Part shown: one piece after another, positions 14,591-22,222 of the stretch | Numbering within the stretch: position 1 is the stretch's first letter | Layout of the letters: each line of letters opens with the position of its first letter | NCBI RefSeq assembly: GCF_030813795.1 | Contig: NZ_JAUSUX010000025.1 | Location: 1 to 39,268, forward strand | Direction: 5' to 3' | DNA: 39,268 bases | DNA from: Desulfofundulus luciae | GTDB lineage: Bacteria > Bacillota > Desulfotomaculia > Desulfotomaculales > Desulfovirgulaceae | The notes under the pieces: generated by a model | Databases searched by the model: none | Told to the model about the DNA's origin: nothing | Seen by the model: the letters and a program-made list of their open reading frames with translations, nothing else | Made by a program: the position numbers and the translations under genes

Positions 14591-14606
14591 ATACCAGTAG
14601 GGGTAT
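14591..14606. promoter_or_regulatory. CsoR/CstR-like operator upstream of tusA
   Basis: ATACCAGTAGGGGTAT matches a 16-bp palindrome of the form ATACCCCTAGGGGTAT at 14 positions. From memory this resembles sites bound by CstR, a persulfide-sensing CsoR-family repressor. The half ATACCAGTA is repeated at 14569-14577, 22 bp away. It lies just downstream of the promoter, where a repressor would act. No CstR gene is in the window. Confidence 0.35.
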
Positions 14607-14618
14607 TAATTGAGTATA

Positions 14619-14647
14619 AATTAACACCTTTTTAACACGGTTGTCAA
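14619..14647 (-). promoter_or_regulatory. Promoter of the tusA-hdr operon
   Basis: TTGACA (14642-14647) on the minus strand with TTAATT 17 bp downstream (14619-14624). The -35 box is perfect and the -10 weak, as expected for a regulated promoter. A TATACT lies 6 bp further on. Confidence 0.45.
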
Positions 14648-14749
14648 GACTTATCTTTTCACAAATGTTACCGGTCTTACAGACGCTTTTCAGGCCATTT
14701 TGTTCCAACGGGTTAACCACGGGTTGACCACCCGCTGCTGTCAGCAACC

Positions 14750-14896
14750 TCACCCCCCGCCCCCGGCCAGTAAAAATGCGGCCAGACCGGCAACCACCAG
14801 CCCAATGGTCCAGCCCGCGGGTAAATTGGCCAGCAACCCCACCATGGCCACCCCGAGGCCGGCCAGACGGATCAGCAAGCGCACATTACGGTTCAT
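14750..14896 (-). CDS. Small two-span membrane protein, 48 aa
   Basis: An ATG at 14896 overlaps the rimI stop (ATGA) and has AAAGGAGG 9 nt upstream. The product, MNRNVRLLIRLAGLGVAMVG at the N-terminus, shows two hydrophobic segments (about residues 7-24 and 28-44) around a short NLPAGW turn, and ends in GGGG. It resembles small DUF-type inner-membrane proteins, but I cannot name the family. Its role with the tRNA t6A genes is unknown. Confidence 0.65.
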   Translation of the reverse strand: MNRNVRLLIRLAGLGVAMVGLLANLPAGWTIGLVVAGLAAFLLAGGGG

Positions 14897-15372
14897 CCAG
14901 TACCACCTCCTTTAAAGCCGTCAAGGGGGTCCTTCCACATGATCACGGCGTCCTCGTTGGTGTCGGTGTAATATCCCCGGCGCCGGCCCCGTTCCACGAA
15001 ACCCAGGGATGTATAAAGGTGCCGGGCCACGTGGTTGGAAGTGCGCACCTCAAGGGTCATACGGCTGGCTCCCAGCGTGACCGCCCGGCGCATGAGTTCC
15101 TGCATCAGTTTCCGTCCGATATGGCGCCGGCGGTACTGGGGATGCACGGCCACATTGGTCACGTGGGCCTCATCCAGAACCAGCCACATCCCGGCATAGC
15201 CGACCACCTTTTGACCCGCCAGAACAACGATGTATACGGCAAACTCGTTTTGCAACAATTCATATGTAAAGGCATGGCGGGACCATGGAGTGGTAAAAGA
15301 TGCCTGCTCAATGGCCAGTACCTCATCCAGATGATCGCAGGACATTTCGGCAAAAGTCAGTTCCATAGGCAT
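14893..15372 (-). CDS. rimI: Ribosomal-protein-alanine N-acetyltransferase-like GNAT
   Basis: A 159-aa GNAT acetyltransferase of the RimI type, which acetylates the N-terminal alanine of ribosomal protein S18 using acetyl-CoA. The acetyl-CoA loop is YRRRHIGRKLMQELMRRA (Q/R-x-x-G-x-G/A form), preceded by VTNVAVHPQ and followed by MTLEVRTSNHVARHLYTSLG, then FVERGRRRGYYTD and DAVIMWKD. The start at 15372 (ATG CCT ATG GAA) was preferred because AAAGGG overlaps the tsaB stop upstream; an ATG at 15366 is possible. It follows tsaE and tsaB, a common arrangement in Firmicutes. Confidence 0.88.
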   Translation of the reverse strand: MPMELTFAEMSCDHLDEVLAIEQASFTTPWSRHAFTYELLQNEFAVYIVVLAGQKVVGYAGMWLVLDEAHVTNVAVHPQYRRRHIGRKLMQELMRRAVTLGASRMTLEVRTSNHVARHLYTSLGFVERGRRRGYYTDTNEDAVIMWKDPLDGFKGGGTG

Positions 15373-15380
15373 GCACCGGC

Positions 15381-16085
15381 TTACCCTTTTTGTTTTTGGA
15401 GCCATTTCACTTCCGCTTCGGATAACCGGATGTAGTTGGGCAACAGTTCAAGGGGATCCTTTCCTTCCCCGGCCATCAGCAGCCGGTAACCCAGCTCGGC
15501 CACCGGGGCACCCCGGGGCCAGCGGGCACTACCCGGGGCAAAGAAAACTCTCTTGCCCAGTTGTTTTTTAAAGAATTCGCCGTAAATGGGCACCCCGTCG
15601 CCCGACAGGGTAACCGGGAGTTCCAGGGGTTCAAGACGCCGCACCAGTTCCCCGGGCCGGACCGCCATAGGGCCTTCCAGGCGTTCCAGTTTCCCCTCGA
15701 CCGTTCGATATACCGCCGCATAGACCTCATCTTTCCGGGCGTTAAGAATAGGGCAAATTAACCCGCCCTGGCCGGTTAAAGGATACGCCAGGGCGTCCAG
15801 GGTGCTGATACCCACAATGGGTAATTCCCATACCTGGGCCAGGGTTTTGGCCGTAGCCATGCCGATGCGCAGGCCGGTAAAAGAACCGGGCCCCGATGAA
15901 ACGGCGATGCCGCCCAGATCCTCCCGGGTAACCCGGGCGTCTTCCAGCACGGCTTTAATCATGGGCAGGAGGTTCACCGAGTGGGTGCGCAGGTTGTTAA
16001 CCATCCGCTCGGCCAGCACCCTTTCCCCCTGGACCACGGCCACTGCAGCCACCGGCGTGGCGGCCTCAATACCCAGCACGAACAA
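15381..16085 (-). CDS. tsaB: tRNA t6A biosynthesis protein TsaB
   Basis: A 234-aa ASKHA-fold protein that helps TsaD and TsaE make the t6A37 modification of ANN-decoding tRNAs. The N-terminus MFVLGIEAATPVAAVAVVQG, the HSVNLLPMIKAVLEDARV helix and the SSGPGSFTGLRIGMATAKTL segment are diagnostic for TsaB. The more divergent C-terminal half contains LICPILNARKDEVYAA. The gene overlaps tsaE by 20 bp and ends just before rimI. Confidence 0.93.
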   Translation of the reverse strand: MFVLGIEAATPVAAVAVVQGERVLAERMVNNLRTHSVNLLPMIKAVLEDARVTREDLGGIAVSSGPGSFTGLRIGMATAKTLAQVWELPIVGISTLDALAYPLTGQGGLICPILNARKDEVYAAVYRTVEGKLERLEGPMAVRPGELVRRLEPLELPVTLSGDGVPIYGEFFKKQLGKRVFFAPGSARWPRGAPVAELGYRLLMAGEGKDPLELLPNYIRLSEAEVKWLQKQKG

Positions 16086-16548
16086 GGGCGCTCAGCTCCT
16101 CTACCAGTTCTTCATAGCGCTTTCCCCGGGGGGTTAAAAGAATTTCCCGTAATTCCGGCTCCCCTGGGAATCCCTTAAGGTAAATGTCCAGCCGTTCGGA
16201 AGGCAAAACCTCTTCAACCCGCCCGGCCCACTCCACCAGGGTCACGCCCGCACCATAGAAGTATTCTTCATAGCCCAGGTCGGCCATATCCCCGGGCCCG
16301 TCCAAACGGTAGACATCCATATGGTAGAGGGGCAGCCGGCCGGAGTATTCGTTAATTAAAGTAAAAGTGGGGCTGGTCACCGGCCCGGTGATCCCCAGGC
16401 CCCGGGCGATGCCCCGGGCCAGCACCGTCTTCCCTGCACCCAGATCACCGTGCAGGCACAGGACATCCCCGGGAAGTAAGACGGAGGCCAAAAGGCGGCC
16501 AAATTCTTCAGTTTCCCCGGCAGAACGGGTTCGCCATACCAAAGCCAT
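16066..16548 (-). CDS. tsaE: tRNA t6A biosynthesis ATPase TsaE
   Basis: A 160-aa P-loop ATPase of the t6A pathway. The Walker A motif is GDLGAGKT (residues 34-41), followed by VTSPTFTLINEY, the Walker-B-like YHMDVYRLDG and the LVEWAGRVEEVLP strand that are typical of the family. The ATG at 16548 has AAAGGTGG upstream; the frame is open further, but that extension crosses a promoter and terminator. It is the first gene of the tsaE-tsaB-rimI unit. Confidence 0.92.
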   Translation of the reverse strand: MALVWRTRSAGETEEFGRLLASVLLPGDVLCLHGDLGAGKTVLARGIARGLGITGPVTSPTFTLINEYSGRLPLYHMDVYRLDGPGDMADLGYEEYFYGAGVTLVEWAGRVEEVLPSERLDIYLKGFPGEPELREILLTPRGKRYEELVEELSALVRAGY

Positions 16549-16586
16549 GAAACCACCTTTTTCATATTCTACCATGCAAAAAAGAA

Positions 16587-16616
16587 GCCTGCCAGTATTA
16601 TAACCGATGGGCAGGC
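16587..16616 (-). terminator. Terminator after thiL
   Basis: GCCTGCC (16610-16616) pairs with GGCAGGC (16587-16593) on the minus strand, followed by TTCTTTTTTG. It overlaps the thiL stop codon and separates the thiamine genes from tsaE. Confidence 0.65.
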
Positions 16617-16624
16617 CGGGGCAA
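16597..16624 (-). promoter_or_regulatory. Promoter of tsaE-tsaB-rimI
   Basis: TTGCCC (16619-16624) and TATAAT (16597-16602) are 16 bp apart on the minus strand. The -10 box lies in the loop of the thiL terminator hairpin. Confidence 0.5.
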
Positions 16625-17641
16625 AACTCTTTGTGAAGAGGCAAAGTGATCATAGCCGCGGGCCTCCAGGGGGATGCAACGGCCGCCGGCCAGTTCCAAA
16701 ACCATTCCCTTTTCCGCCGGGATAATCTCACCAATGCACCGGCATTCCTCGCCGGCCGCGGCAAGCCTTTCCTCCACACCCCTGGCTTTACCGGGTGGAA
16801 CGGTAAAGACCAGCTCAAAATCCTCCCCCCCGGAAAAGGCCCAATCCAGGGGATTGTGATTGGCCATGGCGGCCACCGTCCTTACCCGGTAATCCACGGG
16901 AATATCCCCCGCCCGCACCCGGCAGCCCACACCGCTGGCCCGGCAGATTTCCCGCAGCTCTGCGGCCAGGCCATCGCTGACGTCATCCATGGCCGTAACC
17001 CCGGCGCTGGATAAAATCCGCCCGGCCCGCAATCTCGCCCGGGGCTCCAGGTGAGCCCGCTTAAGGAAAGCTGCCATCCCGGGGTCAATAGTTAAATCCG
17101 GGTGCTGGCACAGGTACAGCCCGGCTGCGGATTTACCCAGACTGCCAGTTACGTAGATCAAGTCCCCCACCCTGGCCCCGCTGCGGTAGACCGCCCGGCC
17201 TTTTTCCACGAACCCCAGCAGGGCCAGGTTTATTACCAGCCGCTCCGGGCTCATCACCGTGTCTCCACCCACGATATTGAGGCCATATTCCCCGGCAGCC
17301 CGCCTGATACCCTGGTACAGTTCTTCTACTTCCTCCACAGACAGGCGGGTAGGCAGGCCCAGGGAAACCACGCCGTGGGCGGGCCAGCCGCCCATGGCCG
17401 CAATATCGCTCACATTAACCGCCACAGTCTTGATGCCTACCTGGGCGGGGGTAGCATAATCCAGCGAAAAGTGGACCCCTTCCACCAGCATGTCGGTGGT
17501 AAACAACAGCCACCAGGGGCCTTCCAGGTTTAAAACCGCCGCGTCATCCCCTATGCCCTGCACCACCTCTCCCGGCCGGTTGATCAAATCCCGGGACAAA
17601 CGGTCTATGAGGCCGAACTCGCCCAGATCGCTGAGCTTCAA
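16598..17641 (-). CDS. thiL: Thiamine-monophosphate kinase
   Basis: A 347-aa ThiL that phosphorylates thiamine monophosphate to the active cofactor TPP. Signature segments are GIGDDAAVL near residue 30, FTTDMLVEGVHF, KTVAVNVSDIAAMGGWPAH, the IVGGDTVMS loop, VTGSLGKSAAGL, AMDDVSDGLAAEL and the C-terminal FSGGEDFELVF. All belong to the PurM/ThiL ATP-binding fold with its Asp metal ligands. It lies 15 bp after thiC and completes the thiE-thiC-thiL operon under the TPP riboswitch. Confidence 0.95.
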   Translation of the reverse strand: MKLSDLGEFGLIDRLSRDLINRPGEVVQGIGDDAAVLNLEGPWWLLFTTDMLVEGVHFSLDYATPAQVGIKTVAVNVSDIAAMGGWPAHGVVSLGLPTRLSVEEVEELYQGIRRAAGEYGLNIVGGDTVMSPERLVINLALLGFVEKGRAVYRSGARVGDLIYVTGSLGKSAAGLYLCQHPDLTIDPGMAAFLKRAHLEPRARLRAGRILSSAGVTAMDDVSDGLAAELREICRASGVGCRVRAGDIPVDYRVRTVAAMANHNPLDWAFSGGEDFELVFTVPPGKARGVEERLAAAGEECRCIGEIIPAEKGMVLELAGGRCIPLEARGYDHFASSQRVLPRPAHRL

Positions 17642-17656
17642 GACTCTACCATCCCC

Positions 17657-18958
17657 TTAGCACTCTTCCACCCTTTCCGCGCCCAGGTACCTGGCCACAA
17701 TCTCCATGGCACAGAAGTCGCCGCACATGGTGCAGGCTCTGGTTCCGGCGGGATTGCGCTTCTCACGATATGCCCGGGCTTTTTCCGGGTCAATGGCCAG
17801 ATTAATCTGGGCCTCCCAGTCCAGGGCCTTGCGGGCCCGGGCCATAGCCAGGTCCCATTCCCGGGCTCCCGGCACACCCTTGACCAGGTCCGCCGCGTGG
17901 GCGGCAATGCGGGACGCCACCACCCCTTCCTTTACATCATCTATGGTGGGCAGTCCCAGGTGTTCAGAAGGGGTTACATAACATAAGAAGTCCGCCCCGG
18001 CCATGGCGGCCACCGCTCCCCCAATGGCGGCGGTAATGTGATCGTAGCCGGGGGCAACGTCGGTAACCAGCGGGCCCAGGACGTAAAAGGGGGCCCCGTT
18101 GCACAATGTCTTTTGCACCTGCACATTGGCGGCCACCTGGTCCAGGGGAACATGCCCTGGCCCTTCCACCATGGCCTGCACCCCCGCGGCCCGCGCCCGG
18201 TCCACCAGTTCGCCCAGTACAATTAACTCCTGGATCTGGGCCCGGTCGGTGGCATCGGCCAGGCATCCCGGCCGCAGGCCGTCCCCCAGGCTCAAGGTGA
18301 CGTCGTAACGCAGGCATATTTCCAGCAGCCGGTCAAACTGTTCATAAAGGGGATTCTCCCGGCCGTTGTGCAGCATCCACCCGGCCAGGAAAGAACCGCC
18401 CCGGCTGACAATATCGGTAACGCGCCCCTGCCTTTGCAGGCGCCCAATGATTTCCATGGTGACCCCGCAGTGCACGGTCATGAAGTCCACCCCATCGGCG
18501 GCCTGCTTTTCAATCACGGCAAAAAGGTCGTCGGCCGTCATCTTCACAATACTACCCCGTTTTTCCCTGGCTTCCACTGCCGCCTGGTAAATGGGCACGG
18601 TACCCACCGGTACGGAACTCCTGGCAATAATCGCCCGGCGGCAGCCGTCCAGGTCTCCTCCGGTAGAAAGGTCCATCACCGCATCGGCCCCGGCCTTTAA
18701 GGCGGTTTCCAGTTTGACTAATTCGTCCTCGATACTGGCAAAAGCGGTGGATGTGCCCAGGTTGGCATTGATTTTGGTCCGCAATCCCTCTCCGATGCCA
18801 CAGGGATCCAGGCCGACGTGGTTTTTATTGGCCGGAATAACCACCGTACCGGCAGCTACTTTCCTTAAAATTTCTTCCACCGGCACTCTTTCTCTGTCAG
18901 CTACCCGGCGCATGGCCGCCGTTACTTCCCCTGCCCGGGCTGCTAAAAGTTGAGTCAT
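17657..18958 (-). CDS. thiC: Phosphomethylpyrimidine synthase ThiC
   Basis: A 433-aa radical SAM enzyme that rearranges aminoimidazole ribotide to the HMP-P pyrimidine of thiamine. Family landmarks are [74 protein letters not shown], and the C-terminal cluster motif CTMCGDFC (C-x2-C-x4-C), which binds the [4Fe-4S] cluster. Length fits the shorter anaerobe form. Its ATG overlaps the thiE stop by 4 bp. Confidence 0.97.
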   Translation of the reverse strand: MTQLLAARAGEVTAAMRRVADRERVPVEEILRKVAAGTVVIPANKNHVGLDPCGIGEGLRTKINANLGTSTAFASIEDELVKLETALKAGADAVMDLSTGGDLDGCRRAIIARSSVPVGTVPIYQAAVEAREKRGSIVKMTADDLFAVIEKQAADGVDFMTVHCGVTMEIIGRLQRQGRVTDIVSRGGSFLAGWMLHNGRENPLYEQFDRLLEICLRYDVTLSLGDGLRPGCLADATDRAQIQELIVLGELVDRARAAGVQAMVEGPGHVPLDQVAANVQVQKTLCNGAPFYVLGPLVTDVAPGYDHITAAIGGAVAAMAGADFLCYVTPSEHLGLPTIDDVKEGVVASRIAAHAADLVKGVPGAREWDLAMARARKALDWEAQINLAIDPEKARAYREKRNPAGTRACTMCGDFCAMEIVARYLGAERVEEC

Positions 18959-20043
18959 GGCAAATACCTCCTTGCTTTTTCGATCCGGGAACGCAGTTCG
19001 CGGGCAGCGCCGGATACATCTTCTGCCGCCACCACTGCCGTGATCACTGCCACCCCGTCAGCCCCGGCAGCAATCACCTCTTCTACGTTGTATGCCTTGA
19101 TGCCCCCAATGGCCACTTTGGGTATGCTTACCACCGACGCCACCTGCCGCACCAGGTCTACACCCACCGGGGCCTGGACATCATCCTTGGTATGGGTTTC
19201 AAAGACGGGACCTACACCGATATAGTCGGCGCCCTGCCGCTGGGCCTCCAGGGCCTGCTCCACACTGTGGGTGGAGATGCCGATAATTTTGCCGGGGCCG
19301 AGAATGCGCCGGGCCATGCCGATGGGCAGATCATCCTGGCCTAAATGCACACCGTCAGCCTCCACTGCCAGGGCTACATCTACCCGGTCGTTGACAATAA
19401 AGGTTACCCCCTTCTCCCGGGTCAGGCGGCGCAGTTGGTGTCCGGCGTCAATCAGCTGGCGGGCCGTAAAGGCCTTTTCCCGCAACTGCAAAACCGTTGC
19501 TCCCCCGGCAATGGCTGCCCGGGCCACTTCCACCACCGGCCGGCCCCGGCTGAACTTATCCCCCGTAATTACGTAGAGGCTGTAATCAACTCTGCAGCCT
19601 CCCGGTTTACAAGAAGGAGCTTCACCCGCGTCCAGCTGCACCAGGCGGCTCACCATTTCCCTTTCCACCAGATAAGCGGCATAGCGGATCTCCTTAAAGG
19701 GAGCGGTTACCGGCAAAAGACGGGCATACTCCTCCAGCACCCGGGCAGCTTCCTGCACCCGTTTAAAGTTAGCCATAACCAGTTGTAGAAGATTGGTTAT
19801 TTCCTCTCCCGTGGCCGGGGGAGCAGGGGCGGCCACGTCACCCTCCACATCCCGGGACTGCACCAGAACCGTCCCCCGCCCGGGAAAACTTTCCTGCAAT
19901 ATACCCAGGCGGTGCCGTATATCCCTTATGCGCATGGTCATCCCGGCATCGTCAAGAACAAAACGGGCCACTTCTTCCACCACCCGCAGCCCTTCCCGGG
20001 CGCGGTTAAAATTGGCATCCAGGACCCGGTAAAGATCTCCCAT
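18955..20043 (-). CDS. thiE: ThiD2-ThiE fusion: thiamine-phosphate synthase
   Basis: A 362-aa two-domain protein. The C-terminal part (about 150-362) is ThiE, which joins HMP-PP and thiazole phosphate: [79 protein letters not shown] and KVAIGGI. The N-terminal domain ([44 protein letters not shown]) is the all-helical ThiD2-type domain, proposed elsewhere as an alternative HMP-P kinase; no thiD is seen here. Start at 20043 has GGGGGTGG 4 nt upstream; a start at 20070 would fall inside the riboswitch terminator. Confidence 0.93.
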   Translation of the reverse strand: MGDLYRVLDANFNRAREGLRVVEEVARFVLDDAGMTMRIRDIRHRLGILQESFPGRGTVLVQSRDVEGDVAAPAPPATGEEITNLLQLVMANFKRVQEAARVLEEYARLLPVTAPFKEIRYAAYLVEREMVSRLVQLDAGEAPSCKPGGCRVDYSLYVITGDKFSRGRPVVEVARAAIAGGATVLQLREKAFTARQLIDAGHQLRRLTREKGVTFIVNDRVDVALAVEADGVHLGQDDLPIGMARRILGPGKIIGISTHSVEQALEAQRQGADYIGVGPVFETHTKDDVQAPVGVDLVRQVASVVSIPKVAIGGIKAYNVEEVIAAGADGVAVITAVVAAEDVSGAARELRSRIEKARRYLP

Positions 20044-20062
20044 GGAACCACCCCCATAAAAA

Positions 20063-20093
20063 ATACCCATCCACCTGATAAGGAGATGGGTAT
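20063..20093 (-). terminator. TPP-riboswitch-controlled terminator
   Basis: ATACCCATC (20085-20093) pairs with GATGGGTAT (20063-20071), followed by TTTTTT. It lies between the aptamer and the thiE start and is the expected expression platform. Confidence 0.8.
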
Positions 20094-20108
20094 AGTACGC
20101 TGCCGGCC

Positions 20109-20270
20109 ACCCATTTCCCTACGCTGGTATGATCCAGATCAGGTTCAAAGGGTAAAGCGAAAAAACGCTTTTCTCAGCCCGGCACCGCGTCACGCAAACA
20201 AGAGAACCATGGCTCGTCATGCCAGCTTAAAACCAGCTGTGACTTACCAGTACCGGGCACCCCCATGGGT
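20109..20270 (-). promoter_or_regulatory. TPP riboswitch (THI box)
   Basis: Minus-strand aptamer with the conserved GGGGTGCC, GGCTGAGA, ACCCTTTGAACCTGATC and ATACCAGCGTAGGGAA segments; ACCCAT and ATGGGT close P1. The interval between GGGGTGCC and GGTGCCGGGCTGAGA is about 85 nt, so P3 carries a large extension. It controls thiE-thiC-thiL through the terminator at 20063-20093. Confidence 0.95.
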
Positions 20271-20291
20271 ATAAAACCTTTTCACTTGTAT

Positions 20292-20319
20292 ATTTGTATA
20301 TTGTATAACTGTTCGTCAA
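20292..20319 (-). promoter_or_regulatory. Probable promoter region of the thi operon
   Basis: TTGACG (20314-20319) on the minus strand is followed by an AT-rich stretch with three TATACA repeats at 7-bp intervals. None is at ideal spacing from TTGACG; TTGTTG with TATACA 16 bp away is also possible. The exact -10 box is uncertain. Confidence 0.35.
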
Positions 20320-20345
20320 CAAAAAAATTTTTCCTGCTTTAAATT

Positions 20346-20756
20346 TTAAATTACGTAACTTTCACCCCAAAAACAGTTCTGTCTTCGATTCCAGGTCAAA
20401 TCCTGGATCAATGCCTTAACCTTTTCAATGTCAAAGGGTTTGGCCATGCAGCATAGGGCTCCGTTTTTCAGGGCCTGCTCCCTGGTCTGTTCGGAAATGT
20501 AGGCGGTCATGATGATAACAATGGTATCCGGGGCAATCCTTCTAATGCGCTTCAGGGCTTCCAGGCCGTCCATTAAAGGCATCCTCACATCCATAAAAAT
20601 GATCTGCGGGTGAATCTGGCGCACCTTCTCAATGGCCACCAGCCCGTTCTCCGCGGTATGCACCCGGTGACCGAATTCCCTGACAAGTATCTCCAGCAGG
20701 TAACGCACCCCGGGTTGGTCATCAACTATTAAAACATCAAGAGTCTCCCTTCTCAC
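20346..20756 (-). CDS. Stand-alone response regulator receiver (Spo0F-like)
   Basis: A 136-aa single receiver domain starting at the GTG at 20756, which has GGAGG 8 nt upstream. Acidic pocket: VLIVDDQP; phospho-acceptor Asp in FMDVRMPLMDG; Thr in IIMTAYIS; Lys in MAKPFDIEKV. There is no output domain, only a short tail (LTWNRRQNCFWGESYVI). Single-domain receivers of this sort in spore formers act as Spo0F, the intermediate of the sporulation phosphorelay. The SigH-like promoter and Spo0A-box sequence upstream support that role, but other single receivers such as CheY cannot be excluded. Confidence 0.8.
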   Translation of the reverse strand: MRRETLDVLIVDDQPGVRYLLEILVREFGHRVHTAENGLVAIEKVRQIHPQIIFMDVRMPLMDGLEALKRIRRIAPDTIVIIMTAYISEQTREQALKNGALCCMAKPFDIEKVKALIQDLTWNRRQNCFWGESYVI

Positions 20757-20827
20757 ACATTGCACCTCCGACATATTGTGACATGAATTTACATCGAAGT
20801 TTAATCTTTCCGTTTCTGTTGACTTAC

Positions 20828-20856
20828 ATGTTCGACACCAATTCACTTAATCCTGC
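20828..20856 (-). promoter_or_regulatory. SigH-like promoter with overlapping Spo0A box
   Basis: GCAGGATTA (20848-20856) fits the SigH -35 consensus RNAGGAWWW fully. After 11 bp GTCGAACAT (20828-20836) fits the -10 RNNGAATWW at 8 of 9 positions. TGTCGAA (20831-20837) is a perfect Spo0A box. It lies about 70 bp before the Spo0F-like gene, matching the control of spo0F in Bacillus. Confidence 0.5.
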
Positions 20857-20901
20857 CAGGTTATCCGTAAATTCCATTGAAAAATATTTAATTTCACCGA
20901 T

Positions 20902-20930
20902 ATAATTTAATATTTTAATAATTCTGTCAA
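20902..20930 (-). promoter_or_regulatory. Possible SigA promoter of the Spo0F-like gene
   Basis: TTGACA (20925-20930) with AATTAT 17 bp downstream (20902-20907) on the minus strand; the -10 matches at 4 of 6 positions. It lies upstream of the SigH-like site, as for Bacillus spo0F. Confidence 0.35.
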
Positions 20931-21058
20931 CTATCTCAAAAAACCCGACTTTAGTGATATAGTTCATCATTTCTTCATCAATTTTCTCTCATTTCGTAAC
21001 CAAGCATATTTTCATTATTTTACTTCTTTTAGGCAGCACATTAACTGCTAATATAATT
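20931..21058. other. AT-rich intergenic stretch
   Basis: The gap between the amidohydrolase stop and the Spo0F-like gene (about 300 bp in all) is much richer in A+T than the rest of the window. Beyond the two promoter candidates listed I see no gene, tRNA, terminator or repeat in this part. Confidence 0.5.
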
Positions 21059-22216
21059 TCAAGACCTGTGAACCAGCCGCCCATCAATATACGTTTTAAT
21101 CACCCGGGTGCGGGGATCAAAGGGATGGCCGTTTAACACGATCATATCGGCATCCTTACCCGGCTCCAGGCTACCCAACCGGTTTTCCAGGCCCAGTATC
21201 CTGGCCGCATCCAGGGTAATGGCCCGCAGGGCCCTTTCCTCCGGCAGCCCGCCCCGGACGGCCAGGGCGGCGGACAGGGCCAGATACTGAATGGGGACCA
21301 CCGGGTGATCGGTCATGATGGCAAAAGTAACACCCGCCTCGGCCAGGGCCCGGGGAGTTTGCAGGGAAATCCCTTTCAGCTCTACCTTGGCCCGGTTGGT
21401 AATCATCGGCCCCACCACGGCCATCACCCCATGGGCCGCCAGCTCCTGCGCCACCAGGTAGCCTTCGGTGCAATGCTCCACTACCAGCAAAAGATTGAAT
21501 TCCCGGGCAATGCGCAGGGCGGTCATAATGTCATCGGCCCGGTGAGCATGCACTCTTAATGGAATTTCCCGCCGCAACACCCGTACCAGCGACTCCATTT
21601 TTAGATCCCGGTCGGGACGTTCACCCCGCCCGGCCGCCGCCGCTTCCAGTTTGCGCTGGTATTCCTGGGCTTTAGCCAGCGCCTCCCTTAAGAGGGCCGC
21701 CGAAGCCATACGGGTGGCAGGCATTTTTTTCTCGCGCCCGTAAGTGCGCTTGGGATTCTCACCAAGGGCGGCTTTTAAGCCCACCGGGGACCGAAGCGCC
21801 ATCCGGTCGACCACCTGGCCGGCGGTTTTGAGGGCCACCATCTCCCCACCGATGATATTGGCGCTGCCGGGACCGGTGGCCACGGTGGTCACTCCCCCGG
21901 CTCGGGCATCTTCAAAGCCCAAATCTGCAGGGTAGACGGCATCGATGGCCCGCAGGTGAGGGGTAACCGGATCGGTATATTCATTGGTATCATCCCCCTC
22001 CTCCCGGTAAATCTCCTCGGCCACGCCCACATGGCAGTGGGCATCGATAAACCCGGGCATTACCACGCAGCCGGTAGCATCGTCCACCTCAACCCCTGCC
22101 GGAACCCCGTTTAAAGGGCCTACGGCGACAATTTTACCCCGCTCTACAAGCACCATGCCCGGTTCATATACTTGTCCGGTCATGGTAATCACTTTTCCAC
22201 CGGTTATGGCCAGCAT
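21059..22216 (-). CDS. Metal-dependent amidohydrolase
   Basis: A 385-aa amidohydrolase-superfamily enzyme with the TIM-barrel fold. Metal-binding residues appear in order: GFIDAHCHVG (HxH, about residues 57-62), RVHAHRADD, VVEHCTEGY, and MTDHPVV with the last Asp. The composite N- and C-terminal beta-sandwich is present (VLVERGKIVAVGPL; GSLEPGKDADMIVLNGHPFD). The imidazolonepropionase/dipeptidase-like group fits best, but the substrate cannot be told from sequence. It lies 6 bp after a C26-type peptidase in a two-gene unit, hinting at amide or gamma-glutamyl compound breakdown. Confidence 0.85.
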   Translation of the reverse strand: MLAITGGKVITMTGQVYEPGMVLVERGKIVAVGPLNGVPAGVEVDDATGCVVMPGFIDAHCHVGVAEEIYREEGDDTNEYTDPVTPHLRAIDAVYPADLGFEDARAGGVTTVATGPGSANIIGGEMVALKTAGQVVDRMALRSPVGLKAALGENPKRTYGREKKMPATRMASAALLREALAKAQEYQRKLEAAAAGRGERPDRDLKMESLVRVLRREIPLRVHAHRADDIMTALRIAREFNLLLVVEHCTEGYLVAQELAAHGVMAVVGPMITNRAKVELKGISLQTPRALAEAGVTFAIMTDHPVVPIQYLALSAALAVRGGLPEERALRAITLDAARILGLENRLGSLEPGKDADMIVLNGHPFDPRTRVIKTYIDGRLVHRS

Positions 22217-22222
22217 ATTTGC

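Noticed and set aside
14526-14753. 75-codon minus-strand frame before tusA
   Set aside because: It overlaps the promoter and operator and the small membrane protein, with no ribosome binding site or recognisable protein features.
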